Source: Streptomyces sp. NL15-2K (GTDB lineage: Bacteria; Actinomycetota; Actinomycetes; Streptomycetales; Streptomycetaceae). From it: 64,000 nucleotides of DNA. The notes beneath the pieces were generated by a model. It was not told where the DNA came from, searched no databases, and saw only the letters and a program-made list of their open reading frames with translations. Where the stretch lies: the NCBI RefSeq assembly GCF_030551255.1, contig NZ_CP130630.1:3143501-3207500 (forward strand), read 5' to 3'. Below are positions 1 through 8,840 of the stretch, in pieces. The stretch's first letter is position 1; each line of letters begins with the position of its first letter. The position numbers and the translations under genes are program-made.

Positions 1-833
1 TGCTGCGGGGCCGCGCCGGGCGGTACGTGTACGTGTCGAGCAGCTCGGTGTACGAGTGGCCCCGGCCCGCCGGATACGACGAGGACGCGCCCCTGGTGGA
101 GGGCGCCCTGGCCGGCGCCGAGCAGACCGACTACGCCCGGGACAAGCGGGGCGGCGAGCTGGCCGCCGTGGAGGCCTTCGGCGCGGACCGTTCGCTGCTC
201 GTGCGGGCCGGGCTGATCCTCGGGCCGTACGAGAACGTCGGGCGGCTGCCGTGGTGGCTGGGCAGGATGGCCCGCGGTGGGCCCGTCCTGGCGCCCGGCC
301 CACGCGACCTGCCCCTCCAATACGTCGATGTCCGTGACCTCGCCGCGTGGATCCTCGGTGCGGTGGAGCGGGAGTTGAGCGGACCGTACAACCTCATCAG
401 CCCGCGGGGGCACGCCACCATGGGCACCCTGCTCGACGCCTGCGTGCGCGCCACCGGCGGTCCGGCCGAGCTGCGGTGGACCGACCCGGACGTGATCCTT
501 GAGGCGGGCATCGAGCCGTGGGTCCAGCTGCCGGTGTGGGTACCGCCGGACAGCGACCTGCACGACGCCCTGCACACCGCGGACGTCTCCCGCGCGCTGG
601 CGACGGGACTGGACTGCCGGCCCGTCGCCGACACCGTGACCGATACCTGGAAGTGGCTGAAGGGCATCGGCGGTACGGCCCCACAGCGGCCGGACCGGAC
701 GGCCAAGGGCCTCGATCCGGAGGTGGAGGCGAAGGTGCTGGCGAGCGGCGGAGGTGTACCTGGCACCACCCCCCTGATCCGGAGTCCAAACCCCGTGCCC
801 CCCACCGCCCCCTCGGCGAGACTGACGCCATGA
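1..833 (+). CDS. NAD-dependent epimerase/dehydratase, 3' part
   Basis: The reading frame is open from the first bases of the window, so the N-terminal Rossmann glycine motif lies outside it. The visible 277 residues show extended-SDR features: an early YVYVSSSSVYEW strand and loop, then YARDK, which fits the Tyr-x3-Lys catalytic pair. The C-terminal part resembles sugar-epimerase-like proteins that act on nucleotide-linked or small substrates; the substrate cannot be told. The stop overlaps the start of the sensor kinase (ATGA), so the two are probably co-translated. The last ~40 residues are Pro-rich and low in complexity. Confidence 0.85.
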   Translation, partial: LRGRAGRYVYVSSSSVYEWPRPAGYDEDAPLVEGALAGAEQTDYARDKRGGELAAVEAFGADRSLLVRAGLILGPYENVGRLPWWLGRMARGGPVLAPGPRDLPLQYVDVRDLAAWILGAVERELSGPYNLISPRGHATMGTLLDACVRATGGPAELRWTDPDVILEAGIEPWVQLPVWVPPDSDLHDALHTADVSRALATGLDCRPVADTVTDTWKWLKGIGGTAPQRPDRTAKGLDPEVEAKVLASGGGVPGTTPLIRSPNPVPPTAPSARLTP

Positions 834-2107
834 CGACCATCGAGACGAAGAGCGGCAGCGGTTCCACCAGGGTGCGGGGGGTAGGGCTCGCGGCGGTACG
901 AGGGCTCGGGCTGGCGCTGGTGTTATTGCCGGGGACGGTGCTCTGTTTCACGCTCTCCCTGGTGTCCATGGCGTTGATACCGATCGGGATCGGGCTCGTG
1001 ACCACGCCGTGGGTGCTGGCCGGAGTGCGGGCGTTCGCGGACTGGCGGCGAGTGCTGGCCGCGCAGTGGTGCGGAGTGAAGATCCCCACGGCCTACCGGC
1101 CGATCCCCGAGGACGCCAATCCGTGGACGCGTACGTTCGCGCTGCTGCGCGACCCGGCGACCTGGCGGGATCTGAGGTGGCTGCCGGTCGACATGACGGC
1201 GGGCTTCCTCACCGCGCTGCTGCCGGCCCTGCTGTTGTTCTACCCGCTGGAGGGGTTCGCGCTCGCGGCCGGGCTGTGGCGGGTCTTCCCCGACGGGTAC
1301 TGGTACGGGTTCGTGCCGGTGACCGGGCAGGCCTCCGCGCTGGCCGCCGGCGCCCTGGGCCTGGTCATCGTCTTCTTCGCCCACTTCCTCACCCCGCGGC
1401 TGCTGGAGGGCCACTTCCGCCTCACCCGGGCCGTCCTCACCGCCGGCCAGGGCGAACTGGCCGAGCGGGTGCGGGTGCTGACCGAGACCCGGCGGGACGC
1501 CGTGGACACCTCCGCCGCCGAACTGCGGCGCATCGAGCGGGACCTGCACGACGGGGCGCAGGCCCGGCTGGTCGCCATGGGCATGGACCTCGGCACCATC
1601 GAGGTGCTCCTCGACAAGGATCCCGAGCAGGCCAGGCGGCTGCTCGCACAGGCCCGTCAGTCCTCCGTGGACGCCCTGACCGAGCTGCGGGAACTCGTCC
1701 GCGGCATCCATCCGCCGGTGCTCGCCGAGCGCGGACTGGGCGACGCCGTCAAGGCGTTGGCGCTGCGGCTGCCGGTGGCCACGGAGGTGAACGTGGAGCT
1801 GTCCGGCCGGGCGGAGGCGCCGGTGGAGTCGGCCGCGTACTTCGCCGTCAGCGAGGTGCTGACCAACGCGGTCAAGCACGGACACGCCGACCGGATCTGG
1901 ATCGACCTGCACCACGCCGAAGAAGGCGGCGGCATGCTGCGGATCTCGGTCACCGACAACGGCAAGGGCGGCGCGGTGATCGGGGCAGGTTCGGGCCTGG
2001 CCGGGATCGAGCGGCGACTGGGTACATTCGACGGCGTCCTGGCCGTCAGCAGCCCCGCGGGCGGCCCCACCATGGTCACCCTGGAGATCCCTTGCGCGTT
2101 GTCCTAG
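830..2107 (+). CDS. Two-component sensor histidine kinase (NarL/LuxR-partner type)
   Basis: A membrane sensor kinase of about 425 aa. It starts at the ATG that overlaps the preceding stop (ATGA). The N-terminal half has about four hydrophobic segments (residues ~25-65, 122-150 and 165-190) and no large extracellular loop, so it probably senses within or near the membrane. A HisKA_3 dimerisation domain follows with the phospho-acceptor in RDLHDGAQARL (His ~240), then an HATPase_c domain with an N-box-like SEVLTNAVKHGHA (~340) and a G-box GSGLAGIERRLG (~387). The response regulator follows with a 16-bp overlap, which gives a standard HK-RR pair. The signal is unknown. Confidence 0.93.
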   Translation: MTTIETKSGSGSTRVRGVGLAAVRGLGLALVLLPGTVLCFTLSLVSMALIPIGIGLVTTPWVLAGVRAFADWRRVLAAQWCGVKIPTAYRPIPEDANPWTRTFALLRDPATWRDLRWLPVDMTAGFLTALLPALLLFYPLEGFALAAGLWRVFPDGYWYGFVPVTGQASALAAGALGLVIVFFAHFLTPRLLEGHFRLTRAVLTAGQGELAERVRVLTETRRDAVDTSAAELRRIERDLHDGAQARLVAMGMDLGTIEVLLDKDPEQARRLLAQARQSSVDALTELRELVRGIHPPVLAERGLGDAVKALALRLPVATEVNVELSGRAEAPVESAAYFAVSEVLTNAVKHGHADRIWIDLHHAEEGGGMLRISVTDNGKGGAVIGAGSGLAGIERRLGTFDGVLAVSSPAGGPTMVTLEIPCALS

Positions 2108-2745
2108 CCGAAGACCTGTTCCTGCTGCGCGACGGACTCGTCCGGCTCCTTCAAGCCCACGACTTCGAGATCGCCGCGGCCGTCGAGAGCGGCCCCGAGC
2201 TGACCGCCGCGCTGGCGGAGTTACGGCCGGACGTCGCCGTGGTCGACGTCCGGCTGCCGCCCACCCACACCGACGAGGGGCTGCAGTGCGCGCTGAACGC
2301 CCGGCGGGACAGACCCGGCCTGCCGGTGCTCGTCCTGTCGCAGCACGTGGAGCAGCTGTACGCGCGTGAACTGCTCGCCGACGGCAGCGGCGGGGTCGGC
2401 TATCTGCTCAAGGACCGGGTGTTCGACGCGGAGCAGTTCGTGGACGCCGTACGAAGGGTGGCGGCGGGCGGTACGGCGATGGACCCGCAGGTGATCCAGC
2501 AGCTGCTGTCCCGGCGGGCGGCCGGCGACCGGCCCCTGGGGCGGCTGACCCCGCGCGAGCTGGAGGTGCTGGAGCTGATGGCGCAGGGCCGGTCCAACGC
2601 GGCGATCGCCGAGAAGCTCGTCGTCACGGAACGGGCGATCGCCAAACACACCTCCAACATCTTCAGCAAACTGGGCCTGGAGGTGTCGGACGACGACAAC
2701 CGTCGCGTCCTGGCGGTTCTCGCCTATCTGGACCAGGACCGCTGA
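2092..2745 (+). CDS. LuxR/NarL-family response regulator
   Basis: A 217-aa response regulator. The TTG start inside the end of the kinase gene is chosen because it has a GGAG ribosome site about 6 nt upstream and gives the canonical receiver start (LRVVLAEDLF). The acidic pocket and the phospho-acceptor Asp in VAVVDVRLPP (~residue 51) are present. A GerE/LuxR helix-turn-helix follows at the C-terminus (LTPRELEVLELMAQGRSN through TERAIAKHTSNIFSKLGL, ~155-200). It is the cognate partner of the overlapping kinase. Target genes are unknown; the DUF1996 gene 200 bp downstream could be one, by position only. Confidence 0.93.
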   Translation: MRVVLAEDLFLLRDGLVRLLQAHDFEIAAAVESGPELTAALAELRPDVAVVDVRLPPTHTDEGLQCALNARRDRPGLPVLVLSQHVEQLYARELLADGSGGVGYLLKDRVFDAEQFVDAVRRVAAGGTAMDPQVIQQLLSRRAAGDRPLGRLTPRELEVLELMAQGRSNAAIAEKLVVTERAIAKHTSNIFSKLGLEVSDDDNRRVLAVLAYLDQDR

Positions 2746-2947
2746 AATCGGGCCCCGGATCCCGCACATGCCGTAAGGGATCAACAACTCGCGGTATTTC
2801 CTGTGCAGTTGGGACCGAATTGTCTCGCGAATCTCTCACCAATTCCTGAGACGGCTGAACACCCGTGGGACGGCTTCCGTACTGAGGGGAGCCGCTTCAC
2901 TCCTGTCGGGCGCCTCGATAGCCCCGCAAGGAAGTCAGAGGAGTTCC

Positions 2948-4510
2948 ATGGGACGCAACACAAGAAAACGCCGTACGCCGCTGGCCACCAAGGCCATTGC
3001 CGGGGCGGCGGCCCTAGCGCTCGGTGGGGGCGGGCTGGTATGGGCCAACTTCTACGCATCGGCACATGAGGAGAACTCGGCACAGAACCAGACCAAGGCC
3101 TCGGGCGCCCAGGTCGCGACGATCAAATGTCCGGACGTCGGCCAGCAGCTGACCGACGTGCCGGACGGCGCGCGCGCCGGTGTCGACCAGGAATTGGCGA
3201 AGCTCGACCAGCAGGTCACCGAGGCCTACAAGCGCCTCGCGGACACGCGCCAGGCCCAGGCAGGAGACGCCGCCTACGTCGACAACGCCATCCTCGGCCC
3301 GCTGAAGTCCAAGCGGACGGCCACCATCGACCGGATCGGCATCAACATCCAGCGCGCGGGCGGTCAGCCTCCGCAGGGAGCCGACCAGCTCTCCCAGTGC
3401 GAGGGCGTGCCGGCCGACCAGCCGGACACGGCCGCCGGTGAGGGTCAGGACCAGAACAACGACGGTCAGGACCAGGGCCAGGACCAGGGAGACGGTCAGG
3501 ACCAGGGCCAGGACCAGGGTGACGGCCAGGACCAGGGCCAGGACCAGGGTGACGGCCAGGACCAGGGCCAGGACGGCAACGGTCCGGCAGCGGACGACTT
3601 CCAGGACATCACCCAGGTCCAGCCGACCGGCGGCCCGCAGGGCGTGAACGGGAACGGGCTTCCCGCGAACGGCGACAGCGGTTCGACGGGCACCTTCACC
3701 ACGAGCTGCGGCACCAACGAGAACGAGAACCGCAACTCGGACAACGTGATCGTCGCTCCCGGTGTCAGCAACGGTGCGCAGCACCAGCACGACTACGTCG
3801 GCAACCAGGCCAACGACGCTTTCGCGAGCGACGAGGACCTGGCGAACGGCGAGACGACCTGCGAGAACCAGGGCGACAAGTCGTCGTACTTCTGGCCGGT
3901 GCTGCGTGTGCAGGACGGTCAGGACGACATCGACGCGAACGCTCCCGGTGGCGGTCAGGACGGCAACGTCGGCACGATCATCCAGGCCAGCGAGGCGCAG
4001 CTGAAGTTCGTCGGCAACAAGACGAGCGATGTCGTCGCGATGCCGGAGGCCCTGCGCATCATCACCGGTGACGCCAAGGCCTTCGTGAACGGTCTCGGCA
4101 ACGCCAACACGAACTGGAGCTGCACCGGCTTCGAGGACAGGCAGCTGACGGACAAGTACCCGATCTGCCCCGAGGGCAGCTCGGTGGTCCGGACGAGCAA
4201 CTTCCAGAGCTGCTGGGACGGCCAGAACATCGACAGCGCCAACCACCGCACCCACGTGGACTTCGTGGAGGCGGACGGCAGCTGCTCGAACGGTTTCCAG
4301 GCCATCCCCCAGCTCCAGGTCCGTCTGGTCTACGACGTCCAGGCCCCGCAGATCGAGAACGGGCAGGTCGTGAACCCGTTCGCGGTGGACTCCTTCCCGG
4401 ACCAGCTGCACAAGCCGATCACCGACCACAACGACTTCATCAACTTCTTCGACGAGGAGACGATGAACCAGATGGTCGAGTGCATCAACAGCGGCCAGGA
4501 CTGCCAGTAG
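2948..4510 (+). CDS. Secreted DUF1996-domain protein with Asp/Gln-rich repeats
   Basis: A 520-aa exported protein, well placed behind a GGAG site. An N-terminal basic stretch and hydrophobic segment (residues ~15-36) form a signal peptide or anchor. Residues ~60-160 are helical, and residues ~165-212 are a low-complexity linker of repeated [10 protein letters not shown] units. The C-terminal half (~265-500) has the DUF1996 character: paired cysteines ([31 protein letters not shown]) and [11 protein letters not shown]1996 is found in actinobacterial and fungal secreted proteins, and its biochemical function is not established. A strong terminator follows, so it is probably monocistronic. Confidence 0.88.
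   Translation: MGRNTRKRRTPLATKAIAGAAALALGGGGLVWANFYASAHEENSAQNQTKASGAQVATIKCPDVGQQLTDVPDGARAGVDQELAKLDQQVTEAYKRLADTRQAQAGDAAYVDNAILGPLKSKRTATIDRIGINIQRAGGQPPQGADQLSQCEGVPADQPDTAAGEGQDQNNDGQDQGQDQGDGQDQGQDQGDGQDQGQDQGDGQDQGQDGNGPAADDFQDITQVQPTGGPQGVNGNGLPANGDSGSTGTFTTSCGTNENENRNSDNVIVAPGVSNGAQHQHDYVGNQANDAFASDEDLANGETTCENQGDKSSYFWPVLRVQDGQDDIDANAPGGGQDGNVGTIIQASEAQLKFVGNKTSDVVAMPEALRIITGDAKAFVNGLGNANTNWSCTGFEDRQLTDKYPICPEGSSVVRTSNFQSCWDGQNIDSANHRTHVDFVEADGSCSNGFQAIPQLQVRLVYDVQAPQIENGQVVNPFAVDSFPDQLHKPITDHNDFINFFDEETMNQMVECINSGQDCQ
3461..3574 (+). repeat. 30-bp tandem repeat inside the DUF1996 gene
   Basis: Nearly four head-to-tail copies of a 30-bp unit start at 3461, 3491, 3521 and 3551; the last is partial. 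They encode [10 protein letters not shown]. Copies differ by only one or two bases, which suggests recent expansion by slippage and likely length variation between strains. Confidence 0.9.
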
Positions 4511-4525
4511 TCCTGAACCACTAGG

Positions 4526-4557
4526 AAGCCGGCGGTGGGATCTCCCACCGCCGGCTT
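4526..4557 (+). terminator. Rho-independent terminator after the DUF1996 gene
   Basis: A perfect 15-bp inverted repeat (4526-4540 and 4543-4557) with a 2-nt loop lies 16 nt after the stop codon. It can serve both the DUF1996 gene and the convergent lipoprotein gene that ends at 4607. Confidence 0.9.
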
Positions 4558-4606
4558 TCGTTCGCCCTTTCGCTTGCCCCTCTGGCTCAGCCCTCGCCCC
4601 GTGCGG

Positions 4607-5038
4607 TCAGCCGTGGTGGCTGCCGCTGTTGTGACTGCCACCGGGGTTCATGTGCTCGGAGCCCTCCTCCATGGTCCCGCCGAGCGTGCTCCGCAGGGCC
4701 GTGACCGTCTTCTCCTCGCCGACGGCGACCCACTTGCGGCCGACGAGGTAGTAGCCGCCGTAGTCCTTCGCCCCGTTCAGCCACTCGCGCTGGCCGCGGT
4801 CGGTGGCGAAGGTGGCGAGGACGTACTTCTCGGCGCCCTTCTTGCAGATGGCCTGGCGGATCGTGTCGGCGTCGGTCTGCATGTTCGGCTCGCACTTCGC
4901 CTCGGCGGCCAAGTGCTCGAGACTGCCGGTCGCCGTCTCGGGAACGTCCGCCTTGCTGTTCCCGTCGGATCCGCAGCCCGCCAGTGCCAGTACCGCCGCC
5001 GCGCCGGCCAGCGCGAGCCTCGGTCGGGTCAACCTCAT
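4607..5038 (-). CDS. Small secreted lipoprotein, function unknown
   Basis: A 143-aa protein. Translation is placed at the ATG behind GGAGGAAC rather than at longer upstream starts. The N-terminus is a lipoprotein signal peptide ending in the lipobox LALAGC (Cys ~20). The mature domain has two cysteines and the pattern DTIRQAICKKGAEKYVLATF, then EWLNGAKDYGGYYLVGRKWV, which is typical of actinobacterial proteins that calculate as small alpha/beta domains without an assigned role. The tail is rich in His, Ser and Gly. It is convergent with the DUF1996 gene and shares its terminator. Confidence 0.8.
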   Translation of the reverse strand: MRLTRPRLALAGAAAVLALAGCGSDGNSKADVPETATGSLEHLAAEAKCEPNMQTDADTIRQAICKKGAEKYVLATFATDRGQREWLNGAKDYGGYYLVGRKWVAVGEEKTVTALRSTLGGTMEEGSEHMNPGGSHNSGSHHG

Positions 5039-5168
5039 CTGTTCCTCCGGTCCCTTGCGGCGACATGCCGTACGGAGCCCCGGCAAAGGGCCCTCGTCTT
5101 CGATACGGCTCCGGCGCCCGGAGCGCTCAAAAATACCGGTGCTGTCGCGGGCACGGGTGTGCGATCGT

Positions 5169-5666
5169 ATGCCGGTGAACGAGGACTGGGAAGACCGCGT
5201 GAGCGCGGCATGGGCGGCCATGGACGGCTATGACGCGGCCGATTTCCGCGCCGTGATCGACACCCTGGTCGCCGAGCTGCCCGCCGACAGTCCGCTGGGC
5301 CCCTTCGAGCAGGCCTGCGCCTGGGACTCCACCGGCCACTCGGACAAGGCGGTTCCGCTGTACCGGGAGGCACTCGCGAAGGGGCTGAGCGGCTACAAGG
5401 CCCGCCGGGCCAAGATCCAGCTGTCCAGCTCCCTCAGGAACATCGGGCAGGCGGAGGAGGGCGTCAAGCTGCTGACACCCGAGCTGGACGCCCCCTCCGA
5501 CGAGTTGGACGACGCGGTACGGGCGACCCTGGCCCTGTGCCTGTCCAGTCTCGGCCGCGACCGCGAGGGCCTCGCCCTCGTGCTGGGCGCCCTGGCCCCC
5601 CATCTGCCGCGCTACCAGCGGTCGATGGCGAACTACGCACGCGCCCTCGTGGCTCCCGAGGGTTGA
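5169..5666 (+). CDS. Tetratricopeptide-repeat protein (cytosolic)
   Basis: About 165 aa, all helical, with a TPR_5-like arrangement: GPFEQACAWDSTGHSDKAVPLYREAL is followed by further helix pairs that include RNIGQAEEGVKLL and LCLSSLGRDREGLALVLGAL. It has no signal peptide and no catalytic motif, so it is probably a protein-interaction module. ATG 5169 is used; GTG 5175 in the same frame is also possible. It diverges from the lipoprotein gene across a 130-bp gap. Confidence 0.75.
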   Translation: MPVNEDWEDRVSAAWAAMDGYDAADFRAVIDTLVAELPADSPLGPFEQACAWDSTGHSDKAVPLYREALAKGLSGYKARRAKIQLSSSLRNIGQAEEGVKLLTPELDAPSDELDDAVRATLALCLSSLGRDREGLALVLGALAPHLPRYQRSMANYARALVAPEG

Positions 5667-5724
5667 GTCACCCGCCTGGAGGTTCCGGAGGTGACCAACC
5701 GGTGATTCCCTCGTTCTGCTGAAC

Positions 5725-7647
5725 GTGCAGTCACAGGATGTCGCCCCGCGCCCCGCACCCGTCTCCCCCACCGACCCGGTCGTCGACGTCGAGCAGGCCG
5801 AGGCCGCGCTCGTCGAGCACTACCCGCGGCTCGTCCGGCTCGCTTACCTGGTATTGCCGCCGGGCATCGGCCGCAACCGGCGCGTCGTGACCGCGCACGC
5901 GCTCACCCAGCGCGCGCTGCCCCGTGGCCGGACGCCCGCACCCGTGATCCCGGCCCAGTCGACCGGCCGCGACGGCGACCCGGGCTACGCCTTCGTCCGT
6001 CTCCAGGTCCTGCGTACGGCACTGGAGGCGGGCCTGCCGCTGAAGCGCAAGGCGTGGCCCAAGCGGTCCCAGCTGCCGCCACTGCTGCCCCAGGTGTGGG
6101 GCCTCAGGCTCTTCCCGCGCTCCGGCGGCGCCGACGAACTGGCCCTGGACCAGCAGTTGTCCGCGCTGACCGGCCCGGCCCGTGCCGCGTATGTGCTGCG
6201 CGGTCTGGAGAAGCTGCCGGACGGCGACGTACGCGACGTGCTCACGGCCGCCGGGGTCGACGACGTGGACGCGGCGCTGCGCGAGGCCGACGGTGTGGCC
6301 GCGCGGTACGAACTGCTCGACTCCCCCGAGTTCGACCCCTGTTCGCTGCAGGCCCGGCCCACCGACCTGATGCGGCGCAGGCAGCACATGAAGGCCGCGC
6401 TCGCCGCGACGGCGGCCGTCGCGGTGTGCGGCGCGCTGCTCGTTCTGCCGGGCGACGGCTGGGGCCCCGACGGCGCCGCCGCGCCCTCGTACGCGCAGAA
6501 CCCGGCGGCCCGGGCCGCCCTGGATCCGGGCAGGTTGACCAAGGTCGCGCCCACCGCGTGGAAGTCCTCCACGCGCACCGACTTCTCCGTCTGGCCCGCC
6601 CGCGGCGACCTCACCGACGACCAGGGCCTGCTGCGCCGCGCCCTCGCCGTCTGGGCCCGCCCCGGCGAGAAGGTCCAGGTCTCGATGACCCCCGGCACCC
6701 CCTCGGGCGGCCCGGCCGGCCCGGCCCAGCTGCTGTACGCCGGGAACATCGACAACGCGCGCGTGGTGATCCTCTACGACGGCTGGCGCATCGCCCGGTA
6801 CGCCGAACCGAAGGACGGCACGAACGGGGCGGCGCTGGACTTCGCGCGGACCGACGGCGCGAGCGGGGCCGAGGCGAGCGCCGTGGTGCTGGGCCGGTCC
6901 GACGGCAACGTCCGCTACCTGATGGCTCCTTGGGTGCGGAAGGCGGCCGAGCGGGATCTGATGAAGCCGGGCGCCGGCGCGATGAACCTCACACCGGCCG
7001 ACGGCACCACCGCACCGATGGCCAGCCCGGCCCTGCGGAAAGGCCCGTGCACGTCGTGGAACGTGCTCCAGCTGACCGACGCCTCCGGTACGCGCCTGCT
7101 GACGGATCTCGGCGAACTGGTCCCCGCCCGCCTCACCACCGGGCGGCCCGGCTCGACCCACGAGGCGTCCCGCGCACGGGCACTGCGCGCCTGGGCACCG
7201 TTCGCCTGCTCCCTGTCGGCCGTGCGCTCGCAGGGCGTGCGGTCGGTGAACGCCTGGGAGTACGCCCAGCAGCCGCTGCCCGACGCGAGCGGTTCGGCCG
7301 CGTGGGTGTGCACCCGAGCCGAGACCTGGCGGGGCGGCGGGACGCGGGTCCTGGCGCAGTTCCACACGCCGCGCGGGAAGTACGGGGCGGTGGCGGCGAA
7401 GGCCGAGAACGTTCCGGCGTGCGGCCCGCGCGATCCGCACGTGCTGGCCGGGGTGTTGTGGAAGTCGGAGGCGGGGTCCTGGTACCTGCTCGCGGCGGGC
7501 AGCCGGGACACGGCGGCCATCACCGCGACCGGCGGGATCGACGGTTCCGCGCAGGGCAACCTGCTGACCGTGCGGACGAAGCGGGGAGCGCAGGCCGGTC
7601 TGAAGGGCACCTTGGACAACGGGCGGTCGATCAGCGTTCTGCGGTAG
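5725..7647 (+). CDS. Single-span membrane protein with a sigma-factor-like N-terminal region
   Basis: A 640-aa Streptomyces-type protein, not recognised by name. Residues ~25-210 recall the helical regions of an ECF sigma factor (AEAALVEHYPRLVRLAYLVL near the start; later ALTGPARAAYVLRGLEKLP). It has no clear DNA-binding region 4. One hydrophobic span follows (~228-245, AALAATAAVAVCGALLVLPG). The remaining ~390 residues would be extracytoplasmic and contain scattered cysteines. The start is limited to GTG 5725 by an in-frame stop at 5692; no strong ribosome site is visible. A role in signalling across the membrane is inference only. Confidence 0.75.
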   Translation: MQSQDVAPRPAPVSPTDPVVDVEQAEAALVEHYPRLVRLAYLVLPPGIGRNRRVVTAHALTQRALPRGRTPAPVIPAQSTGRDGDPGYAFVRLQVLRTALEAGLPLKRKAWPKRSQLPPLLPQVWGLRLFPRSGGADELALDQQLSALTGPARAAYVLRGLEKLPDGDVRDVLTAAGVDDVDAALREADGVAARYELLDSPEFDPCSLQARPTDLMRRRQHMKAALAATAAVAVCGALLVLPGDGWGPDGAAAPSYAQNPAARAALDPGRLTKVAPTAWKSSTRTDFSVWPARGDLTDDQGLLRRALAVWARPGEKVQVSMTPGTPSGGPAGPAQLLYAGNIDNARVVILYDGWRIARYAEPKDGTNGAALDFARTDGASGAEASAVVLGRSDGNVRYLMAPWVRKAAERDLMKPGAGAMNLTPADGTTAPMASPALRKGPCTSWNVLQLTDASGTRLLTDLGELVPARLTTGRPGSTHEASRARALRAWAPFACSLSAVRSQGVRSVNAWEYAQQPLPDASGSAAWVCTRAETWRGGGTRVLAQFHTPRGKYGAVAAKAENVPACGPRDPHVLAGVLWKSEAGSWYLLAAGSRDTAAITATGGIDGSAQGNLLTVRTKRGAQAGLKGTLDNGRSISVLR

Positions 7648-7653
7648 GCGGCC

Positions 7654-7689
7654 GGCAAGGACGGCAAGGACGGCAAGGACGGCAAGGAT
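7654..7689 (+). repeat. 9-bp tandem repeat, four copies
   Basis: Four copies of GGCAAGGAC (the last ends in T) lie just after the stop codon of the 640-aa membrane protein gene. They are a simple-sequence slippage tract with no obvious function. Confidence 0.85.
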
Positions 7690-7737
7690 GTGAACACCCA
7701 TGGTCGTTCCGGTCCGTTCGAGGCCGGATCCGATCGG

Positions 7738-7743
7738 TAAAGT
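7738..7743 (+). promoter_or_regulatory. Candidate -10 element of a leaderless TetR mRNA
   Basis: TAAAGT ends 6 nt before the ATG at 7750. There is no ribosome site, so transcription would begin at the start codon. The same spacing is seen before the genes at 29409 and 34279. A GTGAACAC at 7690-7697 and GTGTTCGC at 7742-7749 could be operator halves. Confidence 0.5.
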
Positions 7744-7749
7744 GTTCGC

Positions 7750-8439
7750 ATGACTACCGGGGTGCGCCGAAGAATGGGTGTCGACGAGCGGCGGCAGCAG
7801 TTGATCGGCGTCGCTCTCGACCTGTTCAGCCGCCGGTCGCCCGACGACGTCTCCATCGACGAGATAGCGTCCGCCGCCGGTATCTCACGCCCGCTGGTCT
7901 ACCACTATTTCCCCGGCAAACTCAGCCTGTACGAAGCCGCGTTGAAGCGCGCCGCCGAGGATCTGGCCGCCCGGTTCGTCGAGCCGCACGAGGGACCGCT
8001 GGGCGCGCGAATGCTGCGGGTGATGCACCGGTTCTTCGACTTCGTCGACGAACACGGACCCGGTTTCTCGGCGCTGATGCGCGGCGGCCCGGCCGTGGGC
8101 GCTTCGACGACGAACGCCCTCATCGACTCCGTACGACAGGCCGGGTATGACCAGATCCTTTCGCATCTGCGGGTGGAGGATCCGCCCGCTCGACTGGAAC
8201 TGGTCGTTCGCTCCTGGATCTCGCTCGCCGAGTCGACCGCGCTGCTCTGGCTGGACGGCCGGCGCATCCCGCGCGCCGAGCTGGAGGCGCAGCTCGTCCA
8301 CGACTTCGCGGCACTGGCCGCCGTAAGTGCCGCCTACGACCCGGAGATGACGGCGTTGCTGCGCCGTCTGCTCAAGGACGAACCGACCGACGGCCCGTTC
8401 AGCGACCTGGCGGCGCGGCTGATCTCGCTGGCGTCCTAA
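7750..8439 (+). CDS. TetR-family transcriptional regulator
   Basis: A 229-aa one-component regulator. The N-terminal DNA-binding domain spans ~residues 15-60: DERRQQLIGVALDLF, then VSIDEIASAAGISRPLVYHYF with the usual Tyr-x-Tyr-Phe end of the recognition helix. The C-terminal ligand domain contains the conserved GFSALMRGGP stretch seen in a common Streptomyces subgroup. Ligand and targets are unknown. The neighbours are a 640-aa membrane protein upstream and an isomerase on the opposite strand. Confidence 0.92.
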   Translation: MTTGVRRRMGVDERRQQLIGVALDLFSRRSPDDVSIDEIASAAGISRPLVYHYFPGKLSLYEAALKRAAEDLAARFVEPHEGPLGARMLRVMHRFFDFVDEHGPGFSALMRGGPAVGASTTNALIDSVRQAGYDQILSHLRVEDPPARLELVVRSWISLAESTALLWLDGRRIPRAELEAQLVHDFAALAAVSAAYDPEMTALLRRLLKDEPTDGPFSDLAARLISLAS

Positions 8440-8455
8440 GGCCTGTGATCGGGGC

Positions 8456-8812
8456 CTAGCGCTCGAACTTCCGGTAGGAGGGGTCCAGGTCGCGCACCTC
8501 GGCCGACGCGTGCAGCGTCAGGCCCTCGGCGGGCTTCACGTACTGACGCAGCAACTCGAGTACAGCCTCGGTGAGTTGCACCTTCGTCTCGTCGGTGCGG
8601 CCCGCCAGCAGATCGAGGGCGACGTGGACGATCGCGTGGCCGTCGCTGTCGTCGCCGACCGTGAAGTCCTCGGTCCGCCGGAACCGCGTCTTGCACGCCG
8701 GCGGCTTCGCGGCCGCGATCTCCACCACGGCGGTGTGCAGCGCCCGCGCGAACCCGGGCCGGTCGAAGTCGTCCGCCAGCTGTCCGGAGTAGTCGACGGT
8801 GATCTGCGGCAT
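8456..8812 (-). CDS. 5-carboxymethyl-2-hydroxymuconate isomerase-like protein (tautomerase fold)
   Basis: A 118-aa CHMI-family protein. The start is ATG 8812, with AGGAG 5 nt upstream; a GTG two codons earlier would sit on the ribosome site. After Met the chain begins PQITVDYS, giving the N-terminal proline that is the catalytic base of the tautomerase superfamily. The rest (ALHTAVVEIAAAKPPACKTRF ... VHVALDLLAGRTDETKVQL) matches CHMI family layout. Homologues in homoprotocatechuate breakdown isomerise CHM, but no catabolic genes are nearby, so the true substrate is open. It lies 28 bp after the phosphatase gene and is probably co-transcribed with it. Confidence 0.82.
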   Translation of the reverse strand: MPQITVDYSGQLADDFDRPGFARALHTAVVEIAAAKPPACKTRFRRTEDFTVGDDSDGHAIVHVALDLLAGRTDETKVQLTEAVLELLRQYVKPAEGLTLHASAEVRDLDPSYRKFER

Positions 8813-8840
8813 GGGCACTCCTGTTCTACGGCAACAGGGC

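Noticed and set aside
3014..4429. 471-codon open frame antisense to the DUF1996 gene
   Set aside because: The [10 protein letters not shown] repeats are only the reverse reading of the Asp/Gln repeat; no start signals.
5731..7701. 656-codon open frame antisense to the 640-aa membrane protein
   Set aside because: No recognisable motifs, no ribosome site and biased composition.
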